This document shows, in pieces, positions 11,885 to 23,805 of a stretch of 64,000 nt of DNA (positions within the stretch are counted from its first letter, which is position 1; each line of letters begins with the position of its first letter). This DNA comes from Varanus komodoensis (taxonomy: Eukaryota > Chordata > Lepidosauria > Squamata > Varanidae). Under the pieces are notes generated by a model. It saw only the letters and a program-made list of their open reading frames with translations, searched no databases and was not told the DNA's origin. Both the position numbers and the translations under genes were made by a program. The stretch is from contig NW_025335761.1 in the NCBI RefSeq assembly GCF_004798865.1, forward strand, positions 23,623,687 through 23,687,686, in the 5' to 3' direction.

Positions 11885-12165
11885 GTTAATTTATTTATTT
11901 ATTATTTAGTAAAACAGTTTTATGCCGCCCCATTCGCCAAAGCCTCGGGGCAGCTTACAACAATTAGTTAAATAATTATAATTAATAATATAAACATTAA
12001 AATAAAATACATACAATATAAAATAAGCCGCCCTGGCCAGATAAAATTCAGTAATATTAACATTTAAAATGCTGCTTAAATAAAAAGGTCTTCACCTGGC
12101 GCCAAAAAACAAATAACGACGGCGCCAGGCGGACCTCTCTGGGGAGCGCGTTCCATAACTGTAAT
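11885..12165 (-). mobile_element. L2-like LINE 3' end
   Basis: On the minus strand this reads the end of the L2-like ORF (GGAACGCGCTCCCC, then CTGGCGCC) and an AT-rich tail. It matches the copies at 18946 (plus strand) and 22000 (minus) closely. The conserved hairpin arms are at 12095-12103 and 12121-12129. Confidence 0.85.
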
Positions 12166-12249
12166 TGTAATATCTAGTTTGGCTTTTGTTGAAAAATTGC
12201 AATCCAAGCTTCACACAGAGCTTTTCTTTTCTGCTACATATCATCTAGA

Positions 12250-12420
12250 TGGTACTGTGATACAATGGTGCCAGTGTAGTGGACTGGTTAAGCTAGCAGG
12301 ACTGGAACTCAGGAGATCTGGGTTGTTGCTGTGAGGATAAGGCTGAGAGGAGAATTATGTAAGCCGCTTTGAGTTCCTTGACAGGGAAAAAAGGTGTGAT
12401 ATAAACAGAATAAATGAATG
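12250..12420 (+). mobile_element. tRNA-derived SINE, internally shortened
   Basis: The head GTGCCAGTGTAGTGGACTGG then TTAAG matches the SINE at 45745. The middle (leader after the B box) is missing, and the tail GTAAGCCGCTTTGAGTTCC, with GATATAAACAGAATAAATG, is the standard 3' end. Confidence 0.8.
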
Positions 12421-13513
12421 GAATTATCACAATTATACAAATAGGTTTTTTTTTTTCAGAAATAACACATTTCTCTTTAAAAAAAAAAAAAACCTGAGAA
12501 AGTGCTCTCAAACATTGACTGGAGGATGTGATGTCATTTTAAGAATCTGTCAAGAACCATGAGTAAGGGAATCACAAGAAATGCCTCTGGTCAAAAAAGT
12601 ATGTTTACATTTCTCCTAGTTTAGGTAACAAATTTCAGAAAACTCTTCTCATATGCTGAATGTGTAAGTTCACCATAAAAATAGAATGTAAATAGAATGT
12701 TTGGTTTTCATCCATATATAAACAGAATATATAACTCTGAAGTTTGCACATCTTGGTACCTGAAGATCAAACTCTTTAAACCAACTTTGGCTGAAACTAA
12801 GATTTATTTTAAGGAAACATGGGTGCTTTGAGTTAGGCTTTTATTGTACAGTCACCTTGCCTAATTCACAAAAAATATATGGGGGATCCAAACATGTTCC
12901 ATCTGTAATCCTCCCATATTTTCCCATTGCTTCATCACCTTTTTATTTTTACTGTGAAAAAATCCATTAAAGAAATAAAGATGAAGTAAGCGCACGATGT
13001 CTTTTGATTGGTAGTGCTAAGAGTTGACTGGAAGCATCAATAGTATATGTCAAGGCTTGGGTGTTTCTAAGAGAAGCAGTGTGTGTCATCATAATTGATT
13101 ATCGTCTACCACTAGGTCCAGGAAGACAGAAAGGAGGAATTCTAAATTCTACTCATTCTAAAGTTTTCCAAATACTCAATGAAATTGAAATAAATGTTGT
13201 TGTGCAAAAGGAGCATAAAATTACATGATTTCCCATCCTTTTACATTTATTATTAAGTGCAGCAAATAAATACATTTCTTTTCCTGTGGGGATCAACCTT
13301 ATGTACTCTTCCAGATTTATTTCAGAATGGTCAGCAATTCTTATTTTCAATAATGGTAGAAGACTGAATATATTATTTTTGTGTGTATTATATGGGTGCA
13401 TGTATGTGATCTCTTTTGGAAGAACAGGAAGGTCACAAAAAGGTTTTGGGATTTATTTTTGTTTAACTTATATCCTGCATTTCCATGGTTATCTAGAGCA
13501 AAGTCCCAACTAG
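12421..13513. other. Intergenic, nothing recognised
   Basis: AT-rich sequence including poly-T and poly-A runs near 12450-12490. No gene or classifiable element seen. Confidence 0.5.
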
Positions 13514-13591
13514 AGCAGGGGAACCTGTGGCCATCCATGTTGTTGGACTACAACTCCCATAATCTCTGACCACTGGACATCCTGACTAGGG
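13514..13591. repeat. Half of a palindromic MITE-like repeat
   Basis: Contains CAGGGGAACCTGTGGCC and GTTGGACTACAACTCCCAT, motifs I know from a foldback repeat common in squamates. Only one arm is present here because the CR1 copy begins at once on the right. Confidence 0.45.
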
Positions 13592-16040
13592 ATACATAGA
13601 AACATAGAAACAAAGTGAGTCAGAAGGGGTCTCCCAGGCCATCTAGTCTGACCCCTGGCTCCAGCCGGCTTCACTCACAACATGCCCACCATGTGCATGT
13701 CCAGCCTATCATTGAACACCCTCACTGATGGGGCCTCAACGACCTCTTGTGGAAGCCCATTCCACACCCTCGGGGTCCTAACTGTCAGGAAGTGCTTCCT
13801 GGCATCTAAATGGAACCTTGGTTCCCTAAGCTTTGCTCCACTGGAGCACGTCCTGCCTTCCTCTGCAGGGGAGAACAGGTCTCTACCCATCTCCGTGTGA
13901 CATCACCTCACATACCTGTATGTCGCCAACATATCCCCTCTGAGTCTCCTCTTCTCCAGGCTGAAGAGACCCAGTTCCCTCAGTCTTGCCTCATACAGCA
14001 TCCCCTGCAAACCAACCTCCAACCTTGGGGCCCTACGCCGCACTGACTCTAACCTGGCTATATCCTTCCTGTAATGAGGGGCCCAAAACTGAGCACAATA
14101 CTCCAGCTGCGGGTGCACCAGAGTTGTACAGAGTGGTAGTAATACCTCTCTCAATCTAGAAGCCACACTTCTTGCTATGCAACAAAGGGTGGCATTCACC
14201 CTCTTGACCACCGCATCACACTGCTGACTCATGTTTAGCCTGCAGTCATCAGTACCCCAAGGTCCCTTTCACAAGTGCTGCTCTCCAGCCACTTGTCCCC
14301 TAACCTGTACTTATGACACCTATTCCTATGCCCCAAGTGCAAGACCTTGCACTTATCCACATTGAACCCCATCCTGTTGTCTCCTGCCCACTTCCATAGT
14401 CTGTCCAGATCCTTTTGGATCTGGAGTACCTGCTCCTCAGTTGTGGCCACTGCTCCAGTTTTAGTATCGTCTGCGAATTTGATCAGCAGACTGTTCACCC
14501 CCTTCTTCCATGTCATTTATGAAAAGATTAAACAGGATTGGCCCCAGGACAGAGCCCTGGGGGACCCCGCTTGTCACTGGCCACCATCCCGATGATTCCC
14601 CACCAATGGTTACCCTCTGCTTTCGGTCAATCAAGTATGCCTTAATTCATCAGACAGTGCTTTGGTGTATCCCAAAACTCCTCAGTTTCTCAACCAGGAT
14701 ATCTTGGGGCATTTGTCAAAGGCCTTGCTGAAATCCAAGTAAACCACATCCACTGCATCCCCTCCATCTAGCCATCTCTAAACCTTGTTGTAGAATTCAC
14801 AAGGTTTGTCTGGCAGGACCTGTTTTTGCAGAAGCCATGCTGTGTGGCTGCCAGTCTCTGTTCCCTATCTAGCATCACTAGATCTCTCTCTATTATGAGC
14901 CTTTCCATTGTTTTTCCTACAATGGACGTAAGGCTAACATGTAATTCCCCATGTCCCTTCTACTACCCTTTTTGAAAATTGGGACCACTGATGCCACCCT
15001 CCAGTCCTCTGGAACTTCACCCATTCTCCACGAGGCCTCAAAAATGGAGGCCAGCGGGCGTGAGAGAACCCCTGCCAACTCTTTAAGTACTCTCGGGTGT
15101 AACTCGTCAGGGCCTGGCACCTTTGTAATGTCCAATGCCCTAAGGAGCCCCTCAACTTCTAGGGGGGGTGACTCTAATCTGTGCCCCTAAGTCCCCGGCC
15201 TCATCTAATCTCCTCTGTCCTGCTTTGGGGAAAACACAGAGGCAAAATAGTCATTTAGCATTGGTGCCTGTTCCCTCATATAAGTCACTGGATCTCCTTC
15301 CTCCTTAGTGGTCCCACTACTTGTCTTCCCTTCCTCTTCCTATTTACATGCTGAAAGAAGCCCTTTTTGTTGCTCTTGAGATTCTTGGAAAGTCTCAGCT
15401 CATAATCAGCCTTAGCCTTGCAAAGAATCCTTCTGCAACGGGCCTCCTCCTCCCAGTATACCCTTTTGTCTATTTGCCCCAGTACCCATTTCCTGCAGAG
15501 GTTCCTCTTTCATCTAATCCCTCCTTTCGCATCCATGGCAGCGCTCTCCTCCGCCTCCCCACCTTACTAACTAAAGGTATCGTCAAGGCTTGCGCCTCCA
15601 AAACCTCCCTTTTGAGTGCCATCCAGCCCTCCTCACCTTGCTTACCTTCCAGTAACCTATCCCAGGAGACTTTCCCCAGTCTGGCCTTCAGTTGGCCAAA
15701 GTTGGCCCTCTTGAAGTCCCAGCATCTAGTGCTCAACCTGCTGCCCGTCCACAGTCCCGATCTCAAAGCAAAGGATGGAGTGATCACTCGCATCCAGAGC
15801 TCCCCTAATCTGTACTTCATCTATCAACTCCTCTCTATTGGTCAAGACCAAGTCAAGGATGTTTCCACCCCTCGTCGCCTCTCAGACACTCTGTGTGAAA
15901 AATCCTCCCTCTATAGCTTCTAGGAAGCGACGTGACCTGGCTGTCACCACTGAGTATCCCAACTAATATGAGAGATTGAAATCTCCCATAATTACTGTGT
16001 CTCTCCCCCGAGATATCCTTAGAATAATGCAAGGTGCTGA
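13592..16040 (-). mobile_element. CR1 LINE, 5'-truncated, long ORF2 remnants
   Basis: Reads right to left. The endonuclease/linker region lies at about 15.47-16.03 kb. The reverse transcriptase start at 14917-15135 has the KVPGPDELHPRVLKELA..L and VPIFKKGSRRD.GNY motifs of CR1. The catalytic FADD box is at 14235-14516 (LLIKFADDTKTGAV), and the C-terminal part at 13903-14232 has LVHPQLEYCAQFW. The 3' end is the CR1-type repeat of TTTCTATG (13593-13610 on the other strand). Frames of 93-116 codons remain, broken by a few stops and shifts, so it is younger than the CR1 at 17846 but inactive. Confidence 0.93.
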
Positions 16041-16523
16041 AGATTCCCCATGCTTGCAAACAGATCAGTTGCTACATGGAACAATTTAATTGAATAGTAT
16101 TTTCACAAGCAAATAATTTTTCATTGGGGAAGTGGCATTCTGAAGCTTTACTAAAATACTTAGTGTGCAGTTCCATTGATTGCACCCTTGATGTGCATAA
16201 ACCCCTGGACTCTGCTGTTTACAAACAACCAGTGCTGAGCAGGGAAAAGGCAAGGGTGATCTTCAGCTTGCACCTCCCATTCTGCATTTTAGTTAGATGG
16301 CCACTTCTGGCTGTCTAACTGAAATGCTTTGGAGCGGGAGGGGAAGGAGTTGGAATGCCTCAGGATTCCCAGGAAGCCCCATTCTGCTTCCCTCCCCACA
16401 AGCACTCCCTTTGCTCCTCTCTAAGAGGCAGACCTTGGAAAGGCAGCTAACACTATCTCTTCTACACTAGTAATAAGCTGGGATTCCCAGCTCCAAGGTT
16501 GGAGCACTGTCTCCAATCCCAGA

Positions 16524-16760
16524 TAGAAACATAGTAACAAAGTCAGTCAGAAGGGTCTTCTAGTTTGACCCCCCACCCCCACCCCAGCTCCAGCCAGCTC
16601 TACTCTTGTAATCCCCAAAGTGATTGTCCAATCTTTCCTTGAACACCCTCACTGATGGGGGCTCAAACAGATCTGGGAGTTTGCATTATCCTACTGCCTC
16701 GTATGCAATGTCTAGGGGGCCAAGGAACTCCTTCTTGCTAGGAAGTAGATCCAACTGAAG
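16524..16760 (-). mobile_element. CR1 LINE 3' fragment
   Basis: Matches the last 200 or so bases of the neighbouring CR1 copy: GAAACATAGTAACAAAGTCA at the 3' end, then TTGAACACCCTCACTGATGG. It is a separate, more decayed insertion. Confidence 0.8.
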
Positions 16761-16961
16761 TCAGTCCTACTTACGTCCATATAAAACCTGTTAGAAATGC
16801 ACTATTAATCATTGACTGTTAGAGAGCTAAAATTATAAGTGGTACCTCTGAAAATAGAAAATGTACACATGCTATTATAACAAGAGCATGCATGAGAAAT
16901 TTTGGTTTCATCTTTAATATTTCTGTAAGTTAGCAGGCATAACAAGATTATTTTTCGTGTT

Positions 16962-17845
16962 GACGTTGTTCAGTCACACAGTCATGCCCGACTCTTCATG
17001 ACCCCATGGACCATAGCACACCAGGCCCTCCTGTCCTCCACTGTTTCCTGGAGTTCACTCAAATTTATGTCCATTTCATCAGTGACACTATCTAACCATC
17101 TCATGCTCTGCTATTGCCTTTGTCTTTTGCTTTCAATCTTTCCCAGCAACAGGGTCTTCTCCAGTGAGTCCTTCCATCTCATTATGTGGCCAAAGTATTT
17201 GAGTTTCAGATTCATTATCTATCCTAAGGAATAGTCAGGGTTTATTTTAGGACTAACTGATTTGATCTCTTTTCAGTCCAAGGGACTCACAGGAGTCTTC
17301 TCCAGCACCACAGTTCAAAAGTGTCAATTTTTTGGCACTCAGCCTTCCTTATGGGCCAACTCTCACAGCCAACTGGGAAAACCATAGTTTTGACTATAGA
17401 AATATTTGTCAGCAAAGTGATGTTACTGCTTTTTAGTATGCTGTCTAGATTTTCTATAGCTTTCCTTCTAAGTAGCATGACTGAAGTACTGTCTGCAGTG
17501 ATCTTGGAGCCCAAGAAAATAAAATCTGTCACTACTTCCGTTTCTTCCCATTTTATTTGCCAGGGAGTGATAGGACCAGATGCCATGTTCTTAGTTTTTT
17601 TAATGTTGAGTGTCAAGCCAACTTTCAAGCCAAGGCTTTTAGTTCCTCTTCACTTTCTGCCATTAGAATAGTATTGTCTGCATATCTTAAATTGTTGATA
17701 TTTCTCCAGGCAATCTCAATTCTTGCTTGTGATTCATCCAGTCTGGCATTTTGCATGATGTACTCTGCATATAAGTTTAAATAAGCAAGGTGACAATATA
17801 CAACCTTGTCGTACTTCTTTCCCAATTACATACAGGCCCAGTAAG
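16962..17845 (-). mobile_element. BovB (RTE clade) LINE 3' half
   Basis: Minus-strand frames give the BovB reverse transcriptase: 17625-17825 has NNLRYADNTILMAESEEELK (YADN where the catalytic box is normally YADD). 17287-17628 has GLTLNIKKTKNMASGPIT, then TDFIFLGSKITAD, a CESW box and FELWCWRRLL. The 3' end is the BovB end on the other strand, GTTGTTCAGTCACACAGTCA. BovB is known to have moved horizontally between squamates and ruminants. The frame is interrupted in several places. Confidence 0.93.
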
Positions 17846-18945
17846 CTATAATCAAAAAGGTAACAGAAAGAATGAACCAAGAAGACTCTCCAGTGGTGGT
17901 GACCTGCAACCTCTGTACAATGTTTGTTTTCTTGCCTGTGGGCAACATGGCCTACATGTGCAACAAGTACAAGCTAGTAGTCCTGTTAGAAGAAAAGGTG
18001 AGAACACTAGAGCAGTGAGTGTCCACACTCCAGGTAATAAAAGAAGATGAAGAGTTTTTAGGCAGCAGTGGAACTGCAACAGCTAAAAGTAGTACAGAAG
18101 CTACAAGTACAACAGCAAGCTGAGGCAGAAGAGGAGAATCCTGAGGGAAGGGAAAATGAGGAGAAAACTCCCTACAAAAGGGTGACAGTTAGGTGCAAAG
18201 ACCCTCTGCACCAGTGGAAGCAGTGGAACTATGGAACAGCTTCCAGTTACTCAAGGATGAGTTTGGAGGGCAAGTTGTCCCATGCAACACTGAGCAAAAT
18301 ACTAAAGGTCAATAAAGTAAGTGGCAATGATACCAAGGCTTGCAAGAACAAGAAAAGAAGTGTGTTAGTTGTTGGAGACTCCTTGTTGTGTGATATGCAA
18401 ATACATGCACGTAGGGAAGACCTGTAGACTGGTCAGGTATGCTGTCTCCCAGGAGGACAGATTAGAGATATAACTGAAGTTTGTACAACCCACTGACACA
18501 TATCCTTTCCTTTTTATACATGTGGGAACAAATTACAGTGCTAAGCAGAGCATTGAAAAAATTATGTCAGACTTTGAAGAGGAATAGGCAGGGAAAGAAA
18601 AGCACTCCAAGTGAATGCCTGGTTACAAAGGTGGTGCTGACGTTAGAGATTTGAATTCTGGGAGCACAGGTTACACTTCCTGGAAAATGAACTGCTGACA
18701 AGGATGGGTTGCATCATATGAGGACTGGAAATAATGTGTTTGGCCACAGCATGAAGAAGCTTGTCAGGAGGAATTTAAACTGAATCGTACATGAGAGGGA
18801 GAATTAACACCTGGTTGTAACAACAGACAAAAGCTTATATACCACAACAAAGAGAGCAGCTCTAACAGTGCCCAATAACAGTCTTCCAAAAAATGTAAGA
18901 AGAAAGCTTTGTAAGAAATGTAAGAAGAAAGCAGATAGTCTTTGA
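17846..18945 (+). mobile_element. CR1 LINE 5' part with ORF1 (SGNH-esterase type)
   Basis: The frame at 18068-18427 ends in KRSVLVVGDSLLCDMQIHAR, the GDS block of the CR1 ORF1 esterase domain. Later frames hold remnants of the HVGTND and DGLHL blocks (TCGNKLQC; KDGLHHMRTGNNVFG). The upstream part has CNLCTMF..CGQHGLHVQQ-like Cys-rich text. Several stops break it. It continues into the ORF2 remnant at 19216 after an L2-like insertion. Confidence 0.85.
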
Positions 18946-19215
18946 TGTCTATATAAAGGAACGCCTGCAGCTATATTTGCCCTCCTGCCCCTTGAGATCG
19001 GTAGCAGAGTCTCTCCTCCAGGAGCCTTCTGTGAGAGATATCAGGAAGCAAAGTACCCGGAGGAGGGCTTTCTCTGTGGTGGTGCCCCATCTGTGGAATG
19101 CGCTCCCCAGAGAGGTCTGCCTGGCGCCATCGTTATTTGTTTTTCGGCGCCAGGCTAAGACCTTTTTATTCAAACAGTATTTTAATAATGTTTAATATTT
19201 ATATTTAAAATACAA
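18946..19215 (+). mobile_element. L2-like LINE 3' end inserted in the CR1 copy
   Basis: Frame 18977-19195 (72 codons) reads RAFSVVVPHLWNALPREVCL, then APSLFVFRRQAKTFLF, the C-terminus of the L2-like ORF, largely intact. CR1 ORF1 lies to the left and CR1 ORF2 to the right, so this is a nested, younger insertion. A perfect 10-bp hairpin occupies 19119-19128 and 19146-19155. Confidence 0.88.
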
Positions 19216-20632
19216 ATGGAGCAAGGAATAAAAGGAACACAGTGGTTGGAGTCTATTAATGACCACCCTGTCAAAGAGAAGACAAGGATGAAACTTTTGA
19301 AAAACAAATTGCCAGTATTTCAAGGAGGCATGATGTTGTTATGGAGGACTTTAATTTCTCTAGTATCTGTTGGGGGATAAATTCTGCCAAACATGGCCCT
19401 TCCAAGAGATTTCTAAGATGTGTTGTTGATAACTTCCTCCAACAGAAAGTGGAGAAACAGGAAGAATGGCTGTCCTTGACTTCATACTAACCAATAGGAC
19501 AAAGTGGACAAAGTGGCAGCTACAGGAACTCTGGGGAAAAGTGACCATGCCATAGCTGAATGTTTGATTCTAAAGGAAGCAAAAGCCAAATGTAGCCAAA
19601 CAGGTACCCATGTTTTAGGAAAGCTAATTTTAATAAACAAAGAACAATGATAAGTAAAGTCCCATGGCAAGTGACTCTGATGAGAAAAGAAATCCAAGAA
19701 GGGTGGGAATGTTTAAAAAACAAAATTCTAAAGGCACAATTACAAATTATTCCAACAAGGAAAAGGGGTAGCAGACCACAGAAGAAGCCAATTCTGTTCA
19801 ATTCCTACTTTGGCTCAGTCTTCTCCCAAAAGAAGATATATGACTTTCCTGATGAAGGGGAAGTACAAACTGAAGGAACAGGATGGCCTCTCAAGACTGA
19901 TATGCAAATAGTCAAGGATCATCTAATTGGGTTGAATGAGTTCAAGTTTCCAGGGATCAATGAAATCCACCCTAGAGTAATAAAGGTGCTGGAAGAAGAA
20001 TTCTCAGAACTACTCTCTATTTTCTTTGAGAAATCATTAAGGACAAGGGAAGTGCCAGGTGACTGGAGAACGGCAAATATTGTCCCTATCTTCAGGAGAA
20101 GAAAGAAAAGAAGCACCTGGGAACTACAGACAAGTCAGTCTGACATCAATCTCTTGGAAAATTCTGGAGCAGATTATAAAGTAGTCAGTTTGCAAATACC
20201 TTGAAAGCAGTGCAGTGATTACTAGATGCCATCATGGATTTTTCGAAAACAAATCTTGTCAGAATAATTCAATTTCAGATTTTCATTGGGTAACTTCACT
20301 GATGGACTGTGGGGATGCTGTGGACATAATATACCTTTACTTCAGCAAAGAACAGGATCTCTTCTTGATCATTCCAGAGTGCAAGATATGGAAACCATAA
20401 GAAACCAGATTCTGGATAGATATCAAGAAAAAACTCCTGACTGTTAGATCAGTACAAGAATGGAACATGCTAGCTAGGGAATTGTGGGCTCTCCCACACT
20501 AGAAGCATTCAAGAAACAATGGAACAGTCATTTGAGAGGGATGGTTTAACTTGAAGTCTTGCACTGAGTGGGGGGTTGAACCCAATGGTCCTCTGGCCCC
20601 TTCCAACTCTACTCTTCTATGATTCTATGAAA
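19216..20632 (+). mobile_element. CR1 LINE ORF2 remnant and 3' end
   Basis: Continues the CR1 copy from 17846. The frame at 19647-20204 has GINEIHPRVIKVLEEEFSEL and REVPGDWRTANIVPIFRRRK, the start of the CR1 reverse transcriptase. The middle of the RT, including the FADD box, is missing between about 20350 and 20400. The 3' end carries CTTCCAACTCTACTCTTC and ends with TTCTATGATTCTATGA, the CR1 terminal repeat. Many stops: an old copy. Confidence 0.9.
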
Positions 20633-21999
20633 GCAAACTAATTCACACTTTCTCTTTTCTAGTGCAAGGTATCCATTGACTTGTCAATACATCTTTCAGG
20701 AAAAATTAATATATGGTAGACTGTGTGTGTATGTGTACAGTTGCTGTTTCTTCTATCTTTTTCCTTTTTATGGCAAAAGCTGGCTGTTATCGCTGGAAAT
20801 GTCTCCACTGCCATGTAAGTTAAGTGCTTATTTTTAAGAGTTCTCCTGTATGAAACTGCCTGTTTTAAATTGCCTAAGTGTTCTATTGACAACTGTTTGG
20901 AAGCTAAATTCATATGATCTCCTCCACTGGGTGGCAATAACGGCCAGATCATATGACTCATTCAGTACTGTCACCCGCCCCTCCCCCCACAATCCTCCTT
21001 AAAGCCAGCCCTCTAGACCAAATGCAGTTCCATTCTCATGAAAAAATGTGAGATGCACTGGGGAAGGGGTTAGTTACTTAAGGGATCCTAGTCATAGAGG
21101 CTTTTCATACAGAATGTTAAAGTTGTAATGTGAAACATGGCTTTACTTCATGGAATCAGTTATACCATTACATTCCCCCCACCCCAATGTGTTGAATGGT
21201 AACTCCCATCATTCCCTGCCAACAGAGTGTGTTAGATACTCCGAACACTCTACAAAGCAGTAAATGGAAATGAATCCCAAGGGTATGATTCTTTCCCATC
21301 TTAATTGCAGCACCTACATGTTTATTCATTATATACTTATTTTTAAATTTATATACAGCAATGCATAGCCCATTTTACGGCTCCCTGGACTGTGACGGAA
21401 GGATGAAGGATGCTTCCTGCGTTGTTCAGAGCTGTATTTCTTGTCTTCCTCCACCTCAGTGCCAGGACAGTATGGATAATGAGAAGCCTGTGCATCCTTC
21501 CCTTATCCCATTCAGACCTTCCTTTCTTCCTCTGCATTCTGACACCAAGAGCTCAGGTAAGATAGGAAGGAAAGAAACAAGGCACTGTTGACTTCTATGG
21601 AGTTCCTTCTATATGCAAGCTTTGATGTGGGAAAGGAATGTACCTCTAAAATTATTCATCATTCTTCTTCTTATCATGCTGCTCCATTACATGACAAAGG
21701 GATAAGATGAGGAAGATGACAACCACTGCCATATCTATGAGAACTTCAATACAAGTGCAACCTTACAGTTTGCCATTCAACTACTTCCCCAACTCCCACC
21801 AGTATATATTGAGTTATTTATAAGAACTGTATATTTGCACTTCAGGCATTCTTCCCATGAATCACATTAATTTCCTTTAAATGTTTTCATGATTATTTAA
21901 ATATTTTCATGATTATTGATATATGACTAAACATCATATTCCTAAAATGGCCAGGATGCATTTAAGAGATGGCAAGGCTGAAATGTGATTTTAAAAACT
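20633..21999. other. Intergenic, nothing recognised
   Basis: No supported exon or element. ORFs at 21349-21591 overlap on opposite strands and have no family signature. Confidence 0.5.
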
Positions 22000-22450
22000 G
22001 TATTAGAAATATTTTATTTATTTATTTATTTAAAACATTTCTATGCCGCCCCCATCGCAACAAAGCCTCGGGGCGGTTCACAAAGAATACATAAAAACTT
22101 ACATAAATAATAATAACAATTAAAAAAAACATTTAAAAACCCCCGGTGCATTTTCGGCTAAAAATTTTAAAATCCTAATTAATTCAATAATTTAACAATT
22201 AAAATAAGTTTTAAATAAAAAGGTCTTAGCCTGGCGCCGAAAAACAAATAACGATGGCACCAGGCGGACCTCTCTGGGGAGCACATTCCATAGACGGGGC
22301 ACCACCGCACAGAAAGCCCTCCTCTGGGTACTCACCCTCCTAATATCATTCACAGAGGGTTCCCGGAGAAGGGCATCCATTGCTGATCTCAAGGGGCGGG
22401 AGGGCATATATGGGCGCAAGTGTTCCTTTATATAGCATTTATCCTTAGCA
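22000..22450 (-). mobile_element. L2-like LINE 3' end
   Basis: The minus frame 22192-22455 (87 codons) reads HLRPYMPSRPLRSAMDALLR, then RRAFCAVVPRLWNVLP and FVFRRQAKTFLF. This is the least decayed L2-like ORF end in the window. The tail is a TTTATTTATTTATTT run on the plus strand. Hairpin arms are at 22229-22238 and 22256-22265, the latter with one change. Confidence 0.9.
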
Positions 22451-22502
22451 ATCACATTGACTGGGAGGGGTGGGGAGGACAGCCTGATGTGCTATTGCTG
22501 TG

Positions 22503-22575
22503 GTCCTAAGAATACTTACTTTGGACTAAGTCCTGTTGAGATCAATGATACCTACTTTTAAGTAGATATGGCTAG
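22503..22575. repeat. Palindromic short repeat (AGTAAGTCC/GGACTTACT family)
   Basis: A decayed copy of a short foldback repeat whose arms read like ACTTACTTTGGACTAAGTCC and whose centre reads TTGAGATCAATG. Related pieces occur near 22810, 28095, 33965, 55478, 60880 and 62860. Confidence 0.5.
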
Positions 22576-23805
22576 ACTACCATGGCTAAGTATGTCAACA
22601 GACCTACTATGCATTTGATGCTAATTTACATGGCAAAGTATGTTGAGTAGATACACCCTAAATTTATGCTAAGTTTCAATTTGACAAATAAAGATGAATT
22701 AACTCTTTTCAGGCAATTTCATTTTTTTTCCTTAGTTGTGAATACAAGACATTTGCAGCTTCCTTTAGGCTTGGTAAATTGCAAGCTAATGTGAACATAT
22801 ATACACAGGAGTAAAATTTCTCTAATCCCATTGACTTTAATGGGATTTGCCTAGCTAGTAATCCCCTTCTAGGTAAATCTCTGAATATTTGAGTTAATAC
22901 ATAGTCTCAAGCTAACCATTCTAAAAATGATAATTAAATCTAAGCCCCATATAAAATCAGGCTCTCTTAACCTCAGTATATTATTATAAGTCTTAACTTT
23001 TCAAGGATCTTTTTCATGTTGTATGCTGATTACTCATACCGCTACAGCTCCTATTTTGGTTTTCCTTATAACATAAAGGAAAGGAAAACATACAATTTTG
23101 ACACTATTATTTCTAAGCATTTAATTAGTAAATTTATGCATGCCTAGGTTTATGCACATTAAAATCCCATTGCTTTGTTTTAAATTGTACCTATGAATAG
23201 ATAACTTGGAGGATTGCAGTCCAGAAGTGTATGCAACTATACATGATGAGGCAAACAAGTGATTTCCAAATAAGATCATGCTAATGCTGAATTATTCCCT
23301 ACCTCCTATTGCTTTTAATCTATGTTCTCCTACCATAAATAGGAAATCAGCCGTTTGAGAACAAGTATTGGGCAGGGGAACAGTCAAGAGTGCTCCACAC
23401 CCTTGCTCCAGTAGGTCTAGTTACCAAATTTGAAGTAAGTATGATGATATATACTGTCACCTGAAGGGTACCCTGCCCCAGAAGACTATTACATTCAGAG
23501 CTGATAATACCTAATGGCACCAGCAGATCTGACTGGCTTTTATCAACACAGAATATAGCAAAAATGACACAGCTGTATGATGATACGTACATCTTATCCC
23601 ACAAAAATCTGGCTGGGTCAAAATAGGCCTGGCACTACTTGGAACTGTTAAGCTGAACATAGTCTGCAAATGCAATGATAACAGAAAGAGAGAGAGAAAG
23701 AAAATGTTAACTGCGACTATTTCAGACCACCACAAATGGGCTCTATGACATGTTTGGTAAGAGCTGCCCAAGTTCTTTCCACTCTTCGTGCTGCATCTGC
23801 CTCCC
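22576..23805. other. Intergenic, nothing else recognised
   Basis: Apart from a second palindrome remnant near 22810-22870, no gene or element is supported. Confidence 0.5.

Noticed and set aside
15321-15923. 200-codon plus-strand ORF
   Set aside because: It is the antisense shadow of the minus-strand CR1 ORF2.
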